A stretch of DNA of 64,000 bases from Streptomyces sp. Sge12. GTDB lineage: Bacteria > Actinomycetota > Actinomycetes > Streptomycetales > Streptomycetaceae. Below the pieces are notes generated by a model. The model was not told where the DNA came from and did not search any database. It saw nothing but the letters and a program-made list of their open reading frames with translations. Shown here one piece after another: positions 52,527-60,701 of the stretch; within the stretch, counting starts at the first letter, position 1; every line of letters starts with the position of its first letter. The DNA is taken from positions 5,616,501 to 5,680,500 of the forward strand of contig NZ_CP020555.1 in NCBI RefSeq assembly GCF_002080455.1. Reading direction: 5' to 3'. The position numbers were made by a program, and so were the translations under genes.

Positions 52527-53316
52527 CGGCCTGCGCCCCCTCCCTGCCCACGCTCTCCGCCAGTCGGCCGATGAACGCATAGCTGTCCGCGAAGATCCGC
52601 TCCGCGTCGTGGTCCAACGTCGCGACGTGGTAGCTCTGTTCCAGCAGGGTCTCGGTGACGTCCGTGGAGGAGACCCGGGCCAGTACCCGCGCGGAGTCGA
52701 CGGGCGGTACGACATGGTCCTGCGGGCTGTGCAGCAGCAGCACCGGCTGCGTGACCTGCGGCAGCTCGGCGTCGACCAGCTGCAGGAACTTCTTCAGCGA
52801 GTGCGCGGCCCGGGTCGGGACCCGGTCGTAGCCGACCTCCTCCGAGCCCGGCTTCGCGATGTCGCTCGCGATGCCCGGGGTGGACCGGATGAAGTGCTTG
52901 GTCACCGGAAGGGTCACGGCCAGCGGGTCGTGCACCTTGTTGGCCGGGTTGACGAGCACGATGCCGCTGATGGCGTCCCCGTGCTTGGCCGCCAGCCGCA
53001 GGGTCAGCGCCCCGCCCATCGACAGCCCGAAGACGAACACCTGCTCGCACCGGTCCAGGAGTTCCCGCAGGGCGCGGTCCACCTCGGCGTACCAGTCCTG
53101 CCAGCCCGTGAGCTGCATGTCCTGCCAGCGAGTCCCGTGTCCGGGCAGCAGCGGCAGCGACACCGTGAGCCCCCGCCCGGCGAGATACTCGGCCCAGGGG
53201 CGCAGCGACTGCGGGGAACCGGTGAAGCCGTGGCAGAGGAGGACGCCGACCTCTCCGCCCTCGTGGCGGAACGGCTCGGCTCCAGGGAGGACGGGCACCA
53301 GGGTCTCCTTGATCAT
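52519..53316 (-). CDS. Alpha/beta hydrolase (monoacylglycerol lipase/carboxylesterase type)
   Basis: A 265-residue hydrolase with oxyanion region VLLCHGFTGSPQSLRPW, nucleophile serine in VFGLSMGGALTL, acid in HSPQDHVVPPVD and histidine in SYHVATLDHD. The pattern resembles Est30-like carboxylesterases and monoacylglycerol lipases. Substrate is probably a short or medium acyl ester. No good SD was seen at ATG 53316. Coupled to the membrane protein gene downstream and divergent from the acyltransferase gene, so it may be lipid-related. Confidence 0.88.
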   Translation of the reverse strand: MIKETLVPVLPGAEPFRHEGGEVGVLLCHGFTGSPQSLRPWAEYLAGRGLTVSLPLLPGHGTRWQDMQLTGWQDWYAEVDRALRELLDRCEQVFVFGLSMGGALTLRLAAKHGDAISGIVLVNPANKVHDPLAVTLPVTKHFIRSTPGIASDIAKPGSEEVGYDRVPTRAAHSLKKFLQLVDAELPQVTQPVLLLHSPQDHVVPPVDSARVLARVSSTDVTETLLEQSYHVATLDHDAERIFADSYAFIGRLAESVGREGAQAGG

Positions 53317-53453
53317 GATGTACGTCGGGTGGGTGCGTTGCTCTGTGTGACTTCACCGTACGCGACCGGGGTGGTACCGGCCAGGGTCGTCGGGTCCCTG
53401 CCGGTGTGGGCACGGGATATGGTCTGTTCGACAGACACAGGAAGGCTTTCGAG

Positions 53454-54209
53454 TTGATCTACGGCGCAATGAAGTTCTCGATCGGCGGATCACTGAAGCT
53501 TGCTTTCAGGCCGTGGGTGGAGGGCCTCGAGAACGTTCCCGCGGAGGGGCCGGCGATCCTCGCGAGCAACCACCTGTCCTTCTCCGACTCCCTGTTCCTC
53601 CCGGCCGTGCTGGACCGCAAGGTCACCTTCATCGCCAAGGCGGAGTACTTCACCTCCCCGGGGGTCAAGGGCAGGCTGACGGCCGCCTTCTTCAAGGGCG
53701 TCGGCCAGCTTCCGGTGGACCGCTCCGGCGCCCGCGGGGCCGGCGAGGCCGCCATCAGGAGCGGCATCGAGGTCATCGAGCGCGGGGAGCTGTTCGGTAT
53801 TTACCCCGAGGGAACGCGTTCACCCGACGGACGTCTGTACCGCGGCAAGCCCGGCGGTCTGGCCCGGGTGGCCCTGGCCACCGGTGCGCCCGTGATCCCC
53901 GTCGCGATGATCGACACGGAGAAGATCCAGCCGCCCGGCAAGGTGATCCCCAAGCTGATGCGTCCGGGCATCCGGATCGGCAAGCCGCTGGACTTCAGCC
54001 GCTACCACGGCATGGACAACGACCGCTTCATCCTCCGCTCGGTGACCGACGAGGTCATGTACGAGATCATGAAGCTCTCCGGCCAGGAGTACGTCGACAT
54101 CTACGCGACGGCGGCCAAGCGCCAGATCGCCGACGCCGAGAAGGCCGCCAAGGCCGAGAAGTCGGACAAGCCGGACAAGGGCGAGAAGGCCGGCGGCACG
54201 CCGGAGTAG
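53454..54209 (+). CDS. 1-acyl-sn-glycerol-3-phosphate acyltransferase (PlsC family)
   Basis: A 251-residue PlsC-type enzyme with block I NHLSFSD (H-x4-D catalytic), block III YPEGTRSPDGRLYRGKPG and the late PVIPVAMID motif. It makes phosphatidic acid in the membrane. The C-terminal tail is Lys/Glu/Ala-rich (~220-251). TTG at 53454 (giving MIYGAMKF) was chosen because AGGAAGG lies eight bases upstream; the ATG at 53469 is the alternative, with no SD. Confidence 0.9.
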   Translation: MIYGAMKFSIGGSLKLAFRPWVEGLENVPAEGPAILASNHLSFSDSLFLPAVLDRKVTFIAKAEYFTSPGVKGRLTAAFFKGVGQLPVDRSGARGAGEAAIRSGIEVIERGELFGIYPEGTRSPDGRLYRGKPGGLARVALATGAPVIPVAMIDTEKIQPPGKVIPKLMRPGIRIGKPLDFSRYHGMDNDRFILRSVTDEVMYEIMKLSGQEYVDIYATAAKRQIADAEKAAKAEKSDKPDKGEKAGGTPE

Positions 54210-54247
54210 CTGCGCGCGGGCGGTACCGCCCGCGAGGGGTGGGGGAG

Positions 54248-55465
54248 ATGGCGAAGCGCGAGCGCGTCGTACGCATGTCGGTCGAGCAGCCGCTGTGGCG
54301 CGCCCTGACGGCGTACCGGCTGCTGACCATGGTCTACGCGGTGCTGCTGTTCGCCTCCGCGTACAAGGACTTCCCGCGCCCCGCGGTCGCGGCCGGCTAC
54401 CTCGCCGCCCTCGCCCTGTGGAACCTGGTGACCTTCCGCAAGGTCGCGAACGCCGCGAGCTGCACCAAGGGCTTCCTGGTCGCCGACCTCACCGTCGCGA
54501 TCGTCGGGATCGTGCTCACCCCGATCGCCGACACCCACGAGCGGATCACCGCGGGCGGCCCGACCCTTCCCACCATCTGGACGGCCGGCGCGGTCCTCGG
54601 CTTCGCCATCAAGGGCGGCTGGCGCTGGGCCTGCTTCGCCTCCACCATCGTGGCGGGCGCCAACATCGTCATCCACAGCGGCCAGCCCACCCGGGACACC
54701 CTGCACAACGTCCTGCTCGTCTGGGTCGCCTCGGTGGCCATCGGCTACGTCGTCGAGGTCGCCCGGGCCAGTGAGAACACCCTCGCCCGCGCCCTGGAGA
54801 TCGAGGCCGCCACCCGCGAGCGCGAGCGGCTCGCCCGCGACATCCACGACGGGGTCCTCCAGGTCCTCGCCATGGTCCAGCGGCGCGGCAGCGAGCTGGG
54901 CGGCGAGGCCGAGGAGCTCGGCCGGATGGCGGGGGAGCAGGAGGTGGCGCTGCGCACGCTGGTCTCCAGCGGGCTGGTGCAGCCCTCCCGGGTCTGCCGC
55001 GACGAGTCGCGCGGCGCGCTGGTGGACACCTACGAGGTGGACGAACCGGGCGCCGAGGACGGCGAGCTGGACCTGCGCACGCTCCTCGCCCCGCACGCCG
55101 GGTCCCGGGTGAGCTTCGCCGAGCCGGGCACCCCGGTGCCGCTGCCGGTGCCCGCCGCCAAGGAGCTGGCCGCGGCGGTCGGCGCCGCCCTGGACAACGT
55201 GCGCAAGCACGCCGGGGACGGGGCGCGGGCCTGGATCCTGGTCGAGGACTGGGGCGACGAGGTGATCGTGACCGTTCGCGACGACGGGCCCGGCATCCCG
55301 GCGGGCCGGCTCGACCAGGCGGAGGGCGAGGGCCGGATGGGGGTGGCCCTGTCCATCCGCGGCAGGCTGCGCGATCTCGGCGGCAGCGCCGATCTGGTGT
55401 CCGTCCCCGGGCAGGGCACCGAAGTGGAACTGAAGGTACCCAGGGGGAGGACGGACAAGAGATGA
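54248..55465 (+). CDS. macS: Sensor histidine kinase MacS-like
   Basis: A 405-residue kinase with a membrane region of about six segments (~20-165), then ERERLARDIHDGVLQVLAMV with the phosphoacceptor histidine, and an HATPase domain with GAALDNVRKHAGDGAR and DDGPGIPAG. Gene order plsC-kinase-regulator-pfkA fits the S. coelicolor MacRS system (morphogenesis and actinorhodin control; SCO2120-2121 from memory). Its stop overlaps the regulator start by four bases. Confidence 0.85.
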   Translation: MAKRERVVRMSVEQPLWRALTAYRLLTMVYAVLLFASAYKDFPRPAVAAGYLAALALWNLVTFRKVANAASCTKGFLVADLTVAIVGIVLTPIADTHERITAGGPTLPTIWTAGAVLGFAIKGGWRWACFASTIVAGANIVIHSGQPTRDTLHNVLLVWVASVAIGYVVEVARASENTLARALEIEAATRERERLARDIHDGVLQVLAMVQRRGSELGGEAEELGRMAGEQEVALRTLVSSGLVQPSRVCRDESRGALVDTYEVDEPGAEDGELDLRTLLAPHAGSRVSFAEPGTPVPLPVPAAKELAAAVGAALDNVRKHAGDGARAWILVEDWGDEVIVTVRDDGPGIPAGRLDQAEGEGRMGVALSIRGRLRDLGGSADLVSVPGQGTEVELKVPRGRTDKR

Positions 55466-56169
55466 GCGAGCGCACCGACGTGAACGACCCGAACAGGCCG
55501 AACGAGCTGCACGAGATCCGGGTGATGGTCGTCGACGACCACCCGATGTGGCGGGACGCGGTCGCCCGCGACCTGGCCGCGGCCGGCTTCGACGTCGTCG
55601 CCACCGCCGGCGACGGCGCCGAGGCGGTACGCCGCGCCCGCGCGGTGACGCCCGACGTGCTGGTCCTCGACCTCAACCTGCCCGGGATGCCGGGGGTCCA
55701 GGTCTGCAAGGAGCTGGTCGGCGCCCATCCGGCCCTGCGGGTCCTGGTCCTGTCGGCCAGCGGTGAGCACGCGGACGTCCTGGAGGCGGTGAAGTCCGGC
55801 GCGACCGGCTACCTGCTGAAGTCCGCCGGGGCCCAGGAGCTGATCGACGCCGTCCGCCGCACCGCGGCCGGCGACCCGGTGTTCACCCCGGGCCTGGCGG
55901 GGCTGGTGCTCGGCGAGTACCGGCGCCTCGCCACCGACCCGGTGCCGGCCACCTCCGACGAGCCGAAGGCGCCCCAACTGACCGACCGGGAGACCGAGGT
56001 GCTGCGGCTGGTGGCCAAGGGGCTGTCGTACAAGCAGATCGCCGAGCGGCTGGTCATCTCGCACCGGACCGTGCAGAACCACGTCCAGAACACCCTGGGC
56101 AAGCTCCAGTTGCACAACCGGGTGGAGCTCGTCCGGTACGCCATAGAGCGCGGCCTCGACGACGTGTAG
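55462..56169 (+). CDS. macR: Response regulator MacR-like (NarL/FixJ family)
   Basis: A 235-residue regulator with receiver MVVDDHPMWRDAV (acidic pair), VLVLDLNLPGMPG (phosphoacceptor Asp) and a conserved lysine in YLLKSAGAQ, and a LuxR domain LTDRETEVLRLVAKGLSYKQ to HNRVELVRYAIERGL. It partners the overlapping kinase. In S. coelicolor MacR activates membrane and cell-wall-related targets (from memory). Confidence 0.86.
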   Translation: MSERTDVNDPNRPNELHEIRVMVVDDHPMWRDAVARDLAAAGFDVVATAGDGAEAVRRARAVTPDVLVLDLNLPGMPGVQVCKELVGAHPALRVLVLSASGEHADVLEAVKSGATGYLLKSAGAQELIDAVRRTAAGDPVFTPGLAGLVLGEYRRLATDPVPATSDEPKAPQLTDRETEVLRLVAKGLSYKQIAERLVISHRTVQNHVQNTLGKLQLHNRVELVRYAIERGLDDV

Positions 56170-56281
56170 ACCGGCCCTGGGGGCGTCCGCGCCGCCCGTC
56201 GATCGTACTTACGTCCTCGTACGAGTGAACGGGCGTACGCAACGCCTCATGATTCCACCGGAATTGCCTTCTCCGAGCCCC

Positions 56282-56309
56282 TTGCTGTGACCTGGGTCAC
56301 CACTAGCGT
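56282..56309 (+). promoter_or_regulatory. Putative pfkA promoter with a palindrome in the spacer
   Basis: TTGCTG (56282-56287), 16-base spacer, TAGCGT (56304-56309). The spacer contains the 14-base palindrome GTGACCTGGGTCAC (56287-56300). It lies 26 bases before the ATG. A similar TGGGTCAC...CTAG arrangement occurs in the NlpC/P60 promoter at 38.2 kb. Confidence 0.4.
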
Positions 56310-56334
56310 GACCGTCATGGCGATTGGAGATTCC

Positions 56335-57363
56335 ATGAAGGTCGGAGTGCTGACCGGTGGCGGCGACTGCCCCGGGCTCAACGCGGTGATCAGGGCCGTC
56401 GTCCGCAAGGGCGAGCAGGAGTACGGCTGCGGTTTCGTCGGGTTCAAGGACGGCTGGCGGGGCGCGGTCGAGGGGCGCACCGTCCCGCTCGACATCCCCG
56501 CCGTCCGCGGCATCCTGCCCCGCGGCGGCACCATCCTCGGCTCCTCGCGCACCAATCCGTTCAAGACGGAGAACGGTGTGCGGGACATCAAGGAGAACCT
56601 CGCGAAGTACGAGGTGGACGCGCTGATCGCGATCGGCGGCGAGGACACCCTCGGGGTCGCGGCCCGGCTGTACGACGAGTACGGCATCCCCTGCGTCGGC
56701 GTGCCGAAGACCATCGACAACGACCTGTCCGCCACCGACTACACCTTCGGCTTCGACACCGCGGTCGGCATCGCGACCGAAGCCATCGACCGGCTGCACA
56801 CCACGGCCGAGTCCCACATGCGCGTCCTGGTCGTCGAGGTCATGGGCCGGCACGCCGGCTGGATCGCCCTGCACTCGGGCCTCGCGGGCGGCGCCAACGT
56901 CATCCTCATCCCGGAGCAGCGCTTCGACGTGGACCAGGTCTGCGCCTGGGTGACCTCCCGGTTCCGGGCCAGCTACGCGCCGATCGTGGTGGTCGCCGAG
57001 GGGGCGATGCCCAAGGACGGCGAGATGGTGCTCAAGGACGGCACCAAGGACTCCTTCGGCCACGTCCGGCTGTCCGGCGTGGGCGAATGGCTGGCCAAGG
57101 AGATCGAGGGCCGGACCGGCAAGGAGGCCCGGACGACGGTCCTCGGGCACGTGCAGCGGGGCGGCACGCCGAGCGCCTTCGACCGGTGGCTGGCGACCCG
57201 GTTCGGGCTGCACGCGATCGAGGCGGTGCGCGACGGGGACTTCGGCAAGATGGTCGCGCTCAAGGGGACGGACATCGTCCGGGTGCCGATCGCGGAGGCC
57301 ACGGCGAAGCTGAAGACGGTGGATCCCGCGCTCTACCAGGAGGCCGGGGTCTTCTTCGGCTGA
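56335..57363 (+). CDS. pfkA: 6-phosphofructokinase with pyrophosphate-type signature residues
   Basis: A 342-residue group III phosphofructokinase: GVLTGGGDCPGLNAVIR at the N-terminus, fructose-6-phosphate sites MGRHAGWIAL and HVQRGGTPSAFDR. Residue 104 is aspartate (GGEDT) and residue 125 lysine (PKTIDND). Asp-104/Lys-124 mark pyrophosphate-dependent enzymes such as the Amycolatopsis methanolica one; ATP enzymes have glycine at 104. Donor preference is therefore open. ATG at 56335 follows GGAG; a longer frame to 56287 is less likely. Confidence 0.93.
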   Translation: MKVGVLTGGGDCPGLNAVIRAVVRKGEQEYGCGFVGFKDGWRGAVEGRTVPLDIPAVRGILPRGGTILGSSRTNPFKTENGVRDIKENLAKYEVDALIAIGGEDTLGVAARLYDEYGIPCVGVPKTIDNDLSATDYTFGFDTAVGIATEAIDRLHTTAESHMRVLVVEVMGRHAGWIALHSGLAGGANVILIPEQRFDVDQVCAWVTSRFRASYAPIVVVAEGAMPKDGEMVLKDGTKDSFGHVRLSGVGEWLAKEIEGRTGKEARTTVLGHVQRGGTPSAFDRWLATRFGLHAIEAVRDGDFGKMVALKGTDIVRVPIAEATAKLKTVDPALYQEAGVFFG

Positions 57364-57429
57364 GCAGCGACCCGACACCATGGGCCGTATGGTGACAAAC
57401 GGCCCATGGTTCGAGCTGCGGGAGCAAGC

Positions 57430-58440
57430 GTGGAGATCCTGGCATTCGGTGTCACCGCCGACGAGAAGCCGCTCCTGGAGCAGGCCTTCGCGGGAGCGCA
57501 CGAGGTCCGCTGCCTCGACGTCTTCCTCGACGAGGACACCGCGCCGATCGCCACCGGCTACGAGGTCGTCTCCTCCAGCGTGAACGCCGACCTGAGCGGC
57601 CGGGTGCTGCGGACCCTCGCGGCGGGCGGCACGAGGATGATCGCCCAGCGCTCCACCGGCTTCAACAACATCGACCTGGACGAGGCCGGGCGCCTGGGCC
57701 TGACGATCAGCCGGGTCTCCTCCTACTCGCCCTACGCGGTCGCCGAGTTCGCGTGGACCCTCGCGATGGCCGTGAACCGGCGGATCGTCCGGGCCTCGAA
57801 CCGGACCCGGGACTTCGACTTCCGCCTGAACGGGCTGATGGGCCGGGACTTCCACGGCCGCACGGCCGGCGTGCTCGGCACCGGCAGGATCGGGGAGGCC
57901 TTCACCCGGATCGCACACGGCTTCGGCATGCGGCTGCTGGGCTGGGACCTGGCGCAGAACCCGGCGTGCGTGGAGCTCGGCATGACCTACGTGGACAAGG
58001 ACGAGCTGCTCGCCTCCTCGGACCTGATCAGCCTGCACGTGCCGCTGCTCGAGTCCACCCGGCGCATCGTCGACGCCGCCGCGCTGGAGCGGATGCGCGA
58101 CGACGCGATCCTGGTGAACACCAGCCGCGGCGGGCTGATCGACACGGACGCACTGGTCGACCAGCTCCGCGCGGGCCGCTTCACGGGCGTCGGCCTGGAC
58201 GTGTACGAGGCGGAGGCCGGCGTCTTCTTCCTCGACAAGTCCCTGGAGGCCGTCGAGGACGACACCCTGGCCCGCCTCGTCACCTTCCCGAACGTCGTCG
58301 TGACCTCCCACCAGGCGTACTACACGACGGACGCGGTGGGCCAGATCATCGACACCACCGTCGCCAACGTCGCGGACTACCTGGCGGGCCGCAGCTCCGA
58401 GAACACCCTGGTGGGATCCTTCAGCCCGTCCGGCGGCTGA
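57430..58440 (+). CDS. D-2-hydroxyacid dehydrogenase (D-lactate dehydrogenase-like)
   Basis: A 336-residue NAD-dependent D-2-hydroxyacid dehydrogenase with VLGTGRIGEAFTRIAHGFG (dinucleotide motif), NTSRGGLID (catalytic Arg), DVYEAE (Glu) and TSHQAYYT (His). The motif FFLDKSLEAVEDD is typical of fermentative D-LDH. It may make or use D-lactate. GTG at 57430 follows GGGAG by five bases. Its last 20 bases overlap the 3' end of the convergent trpEG gene. Confidence 0.9.
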   Translation: MEILAFGVTADEKPLLEQAFAGAHEVRCLDVFLDEDTAPIATGYEVVSSSVNADLSGRVLRTLAAGGTRMIAQRSTGFNNIDLDEAGRLGLTISRVSSYSPYAVAEFAWTLAMAVNRRIVRASNRTRDFDFRLNGLMGRDFHGRTAGVLGTGRIGEAFTRIAHGFGMRLLGWDLAQNPACVELGMTYVDKDELLASSDLISLHVPLLESTRRIVDAAALERMRDDAILVNTSRGGLIDTDALVDQLRAGRFTGVGLDVYEAEAGVFFLDKSLEAVEDDTLARLVTFPNVVVTSHQAYYTTDAVGQIIDTTVANVADYLAGRSSENTLVGSFSPSGG

Positions 58441-60361
58441 GGACCGGGTCCGGACGGAGCCCGGGGGACACGGCGGTCAGCAGCTCGCGCAGCAGGTCCG
58501 CGCCGCGCAGGGTGAGCACCGACTCCGGGTGGAACTGGACCCCCGCGAAGCCGCCGCCCGCGAAGCCGCCGCCCGCGGAGCGGAGCGCGTGGACCTCACC
58601 CGTGGCCGGGTCGCGGGCCACCTCCACCCCCGCGGCCGCCAGCCGTTCGGCCCCCGCCCCGTCGCAGTGCGCCGTGTATGTGTTGTAGAAGCCGACCACC
58701 TCCTCGGCTCCGAATAGGCCGATCCGCACCTGCGCCCCCTGAGCCGGCTCCGCCTTGCGGACCAGCGGCAGCCCGAGCTCCGCCGCCAGCAGCTCGTGGC
58801 CCAGGCAGACCCCGACCAGGCCGTGGCGGTGCCCGGCCAGCAGGTCGGCCGTGAGCGCACGCAGCATCCGCATCCTGGGGTCCGCCGGGTCGGCCGGGTT
58901 GCCCGGGCCCGGGCCCAGCACGATCGGGCCCTCCCAGGCCAGGGCCGCCGCCCGCAGCCCCGGATCGTCGTAGCGGCGTACGGTCACGGCCAGCCCGGCC
59001 ACGCGCAGCACGTGTGCCAGCATCGCCGTGAAGGTGTCCTCGCCGTCCACCACCAGCGCGTGGCCGGTCACCGGAGCCGGCTGTTCCTGCATCCGGAGCC
59101 AGAACGGCGCCAGGTCCGACCGCCGGGCCGCCAGCGCCGCCCGCACCCGCGGGTCGTCCGCCAGCCGGGCCCCCTCGAACGCCGGCCGCGGCGCCGCCGG
59201 CCGCACCCCCAGCGCCGCCAGCACGCCCGCCGCCTTCGCGTGCGTCTCCGCCACCTCGCCGTCCGGGTCCGAGTGCCGGACCAGCGTGGCGCCCACCGCC
59301 ACCCGCAGCACGCCGTCCGCCGCGATGTCGGCGGTGCGGATCAGGATGGGCGAGTCCAGCGTCTGCGCACCGGCGGGGTCCACGCCCAGCAGGGCCAGTG
59401 CCCCCGCGTAGTAGCCGCGCCCGCCCGCCTCGTACCGCTCGATGACACGGCAGGCGTTCTGCACCGGCGATCCCGTCACCGTCGCCGCGAACATGGTCTC
59501 GCGCAGCACCTCCCGCACGTCCATCGACGAGCGGCCGCGCAGCTCGTACTCGGTGTGCGCGAGGTGGGACATCTCCTTCAGCCGCGGTCCGACGACGACC
59601 CCGCCCCGGTCGCCAACGGTGCACATCATCTTCAGCTCCTCGTCGACCACCATCGACAGCTCCTCGGTCTCCTTGCGGTCGCCGAGGAAGGCCAGGAGGG
59701 ACTCCGCGGTCGGCCCCCCGGCCGGATAGCGGTACGTGCCGCTGATCGGGTTCATCACGACCGTCCCCCCGGACATCCGCACGTGGACCTCCGGGCTGGC
59801 CCCGACGAGGGTGCGCTCGCCGGTGTGGACGACGTACGTCCAGTACGCCCCCCGCTCGCCCTCCAGCAGACGCCGGAACAGCGCGAGCGCGTCGGCCGGG
59901 CCGAATCCGCCGATGCGGCCCTCGTAGGTGCGCCGGATGACGAAGTTCGCGCCCTCGCCGCGGCCGATCTCGTCCTCGATGACCCGCCGGACGGTGGCCG
60001 CGTACTCCTCGTCGGGGACGTCGAAGCCCCCGCCGTCGACCCGCACGGGGTGCTGCGGCAGCCCGGCCAGGGCCTCGGTGAGCGGGACCTCGTGGACCTC
60101 CTCGGCGACGAGCACGCTCAGCGGCGTGCCGTCGTCCCGTACGTCGAAGCCGCGCTCGCGGATCTGGCGGAAGGGGACGAGGGCGAGGGCGGGCTGCTCG
60201 CCGACGGGCAGGTCGGCGAGCCGTTCGACCTCCCTGACCTGCCCGATCAGCACCTCGACGGTGTCGTGGTCGCGGCCGGGAGTCCGCCGGCGCAGCAGGG
60301 CGAACGGTGGGCAGGAGGGATCGAGCAGTCGGCTCGAAAGGTTGATTCGGCTGGGTTCCAT
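58421..60361 (-). CDS. trpE: Anthranilate synthase, fused TrpE-TrpG
   Basis: A 646-residue fusion. The chorismate-binding half (~1-420) has NPISGTYRYPAGG, DEELKMMCTVGDRGG, RLKEMSHLAHTEYELRG and ATVTGSPVQNACRVIE. The glutamine amidotransferase half (~433-646) has the catalytic C519 in GVCLGHELLA, H611 and E613 in VQFHPES. It converts chorismate to anthranilate. A 15 bp tandem duplication just before the catalytic His gives GGGFAGGGFAG. ATG at 60361. Upstream are a Trp-rich leader peptide and attenuator; no product-binding change is evident. Confidence 0.93.
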   Translation of the reverse strand: MEPSRINLSSRLLDPSCPPFALLRRRTPGRDHDTVEVLIGQVREVERLADLPVGEQPALALVPFRQIRERGFDVRDDGTPLSVLVAEEVHEVPLTEALAGLPQHPVRVDGGGFDVPDEEYAATVRRVIEDEIGRGEGANFVIRRTYEGRIGGFGPADALALFRRLLEGERGAYWTYVVHTGERTLVGASPEVHVRMSGGTVVMNPISGTYRYPAGGPTAESLLAFLGDRKETEELSMVVDEELKMMCTVGDRGGVVVGPRLKEMSHLAHTEYELRGRSSMDVREVLRETMFAATVTGSPVQNACRVIERYEAGGRGYYAGALALLGVDPAGAQTLDSPILIRTADIAADGVLRVAVGATLVRHSDPDGEVAETHAKAAGVLAALGVRPAAPRPAFEGARLADDPRVRAALAARRSDLAPFWLRMQEQPAPVTGHALVVDGEDTFTAMLAHVLRVAGLAVTVRRYDDPGLRAAALAWEGPIVLGPGPGNPADPADPRMRMLRALTADLLAGHRHGLVGVCLGHELLAAELGLPLVRKAEPAQGAQVRIGLFGAEEVVGFYNTYTAHCDGAGAERLAAAGVEVARDPATGEVHALRSAGGGFAGGGFAGVQFHPESVLTLRGADLLRELLTAVSPGLRPDPVLSRRTG

Positions 60362-60418
60362 GGGGCGGAGCGTCCTTCCGGTGGGAGGAGCCGCCCCCGG
60401 GATCCGACCGCACGGTCG

Positions 60419-60455
60419 AAAACGCGGAAGGCCGCCCCTCGGGGCGGCCTTCGCG
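60419..60455 (-). terminator. trp attenuator terminator
   Basis: Stem AAGGCCGCCCC with GGGGCGGCCTT (60428-60451), extended by CGCG on both sides, followed on the minus strand by TTTT (60422-60419). It lies between the leader-peptide stop and the trpEG start, 13 bases after the former. Confidence 0.85.
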
Positions 60456-60467
60456 TCGTGCGTGTCT

Positions 60468-60536
60468 TCAGGTACGCGCGAGAAGTGGACCGCCGGGAGC
60501 GGGCCACCACCAGGTCTGGTGCGATTGCGCGTACAT
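60468..60536 (-). CDS. trpL: trp operon leader peptide (22 aa, three consecutive Trp)
   Basis: ATG at 60536, TGA at 60468. The peptide contains HQTWWWPAPGG, with three Trp codons in a row at positions 9-11. It precedes the attenuator hairpin and trpEG, the classic layout for ribosome-mediated attenuation, as described for a Streptomyces anthranilate synthase gene. TAAGGT ends seven bases before the ATG on the minus strand, so the leader may be translated from the 5' end of a leaderless mRNA. Confidence 0.88.
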   Translation of the reverse strand: MYAQSHQTWWWPAPGGPLLART

Positions 60537-60701
60537 GGTGGGCACCTTAGCCCAGACCGCCCCCGTGGCGCAGGATCCGTCTCGCGGCGTGGGCTGAACC
60601 ATGGATTCCGTTCCGGTGGGCGCCCGGAACCTTTGAGCCGGTTCGTCTCACGTTGTGGGCGGGGGGCCGAACGCGGCCTGTGACGCCGTAATGTGTACGA
60701 G

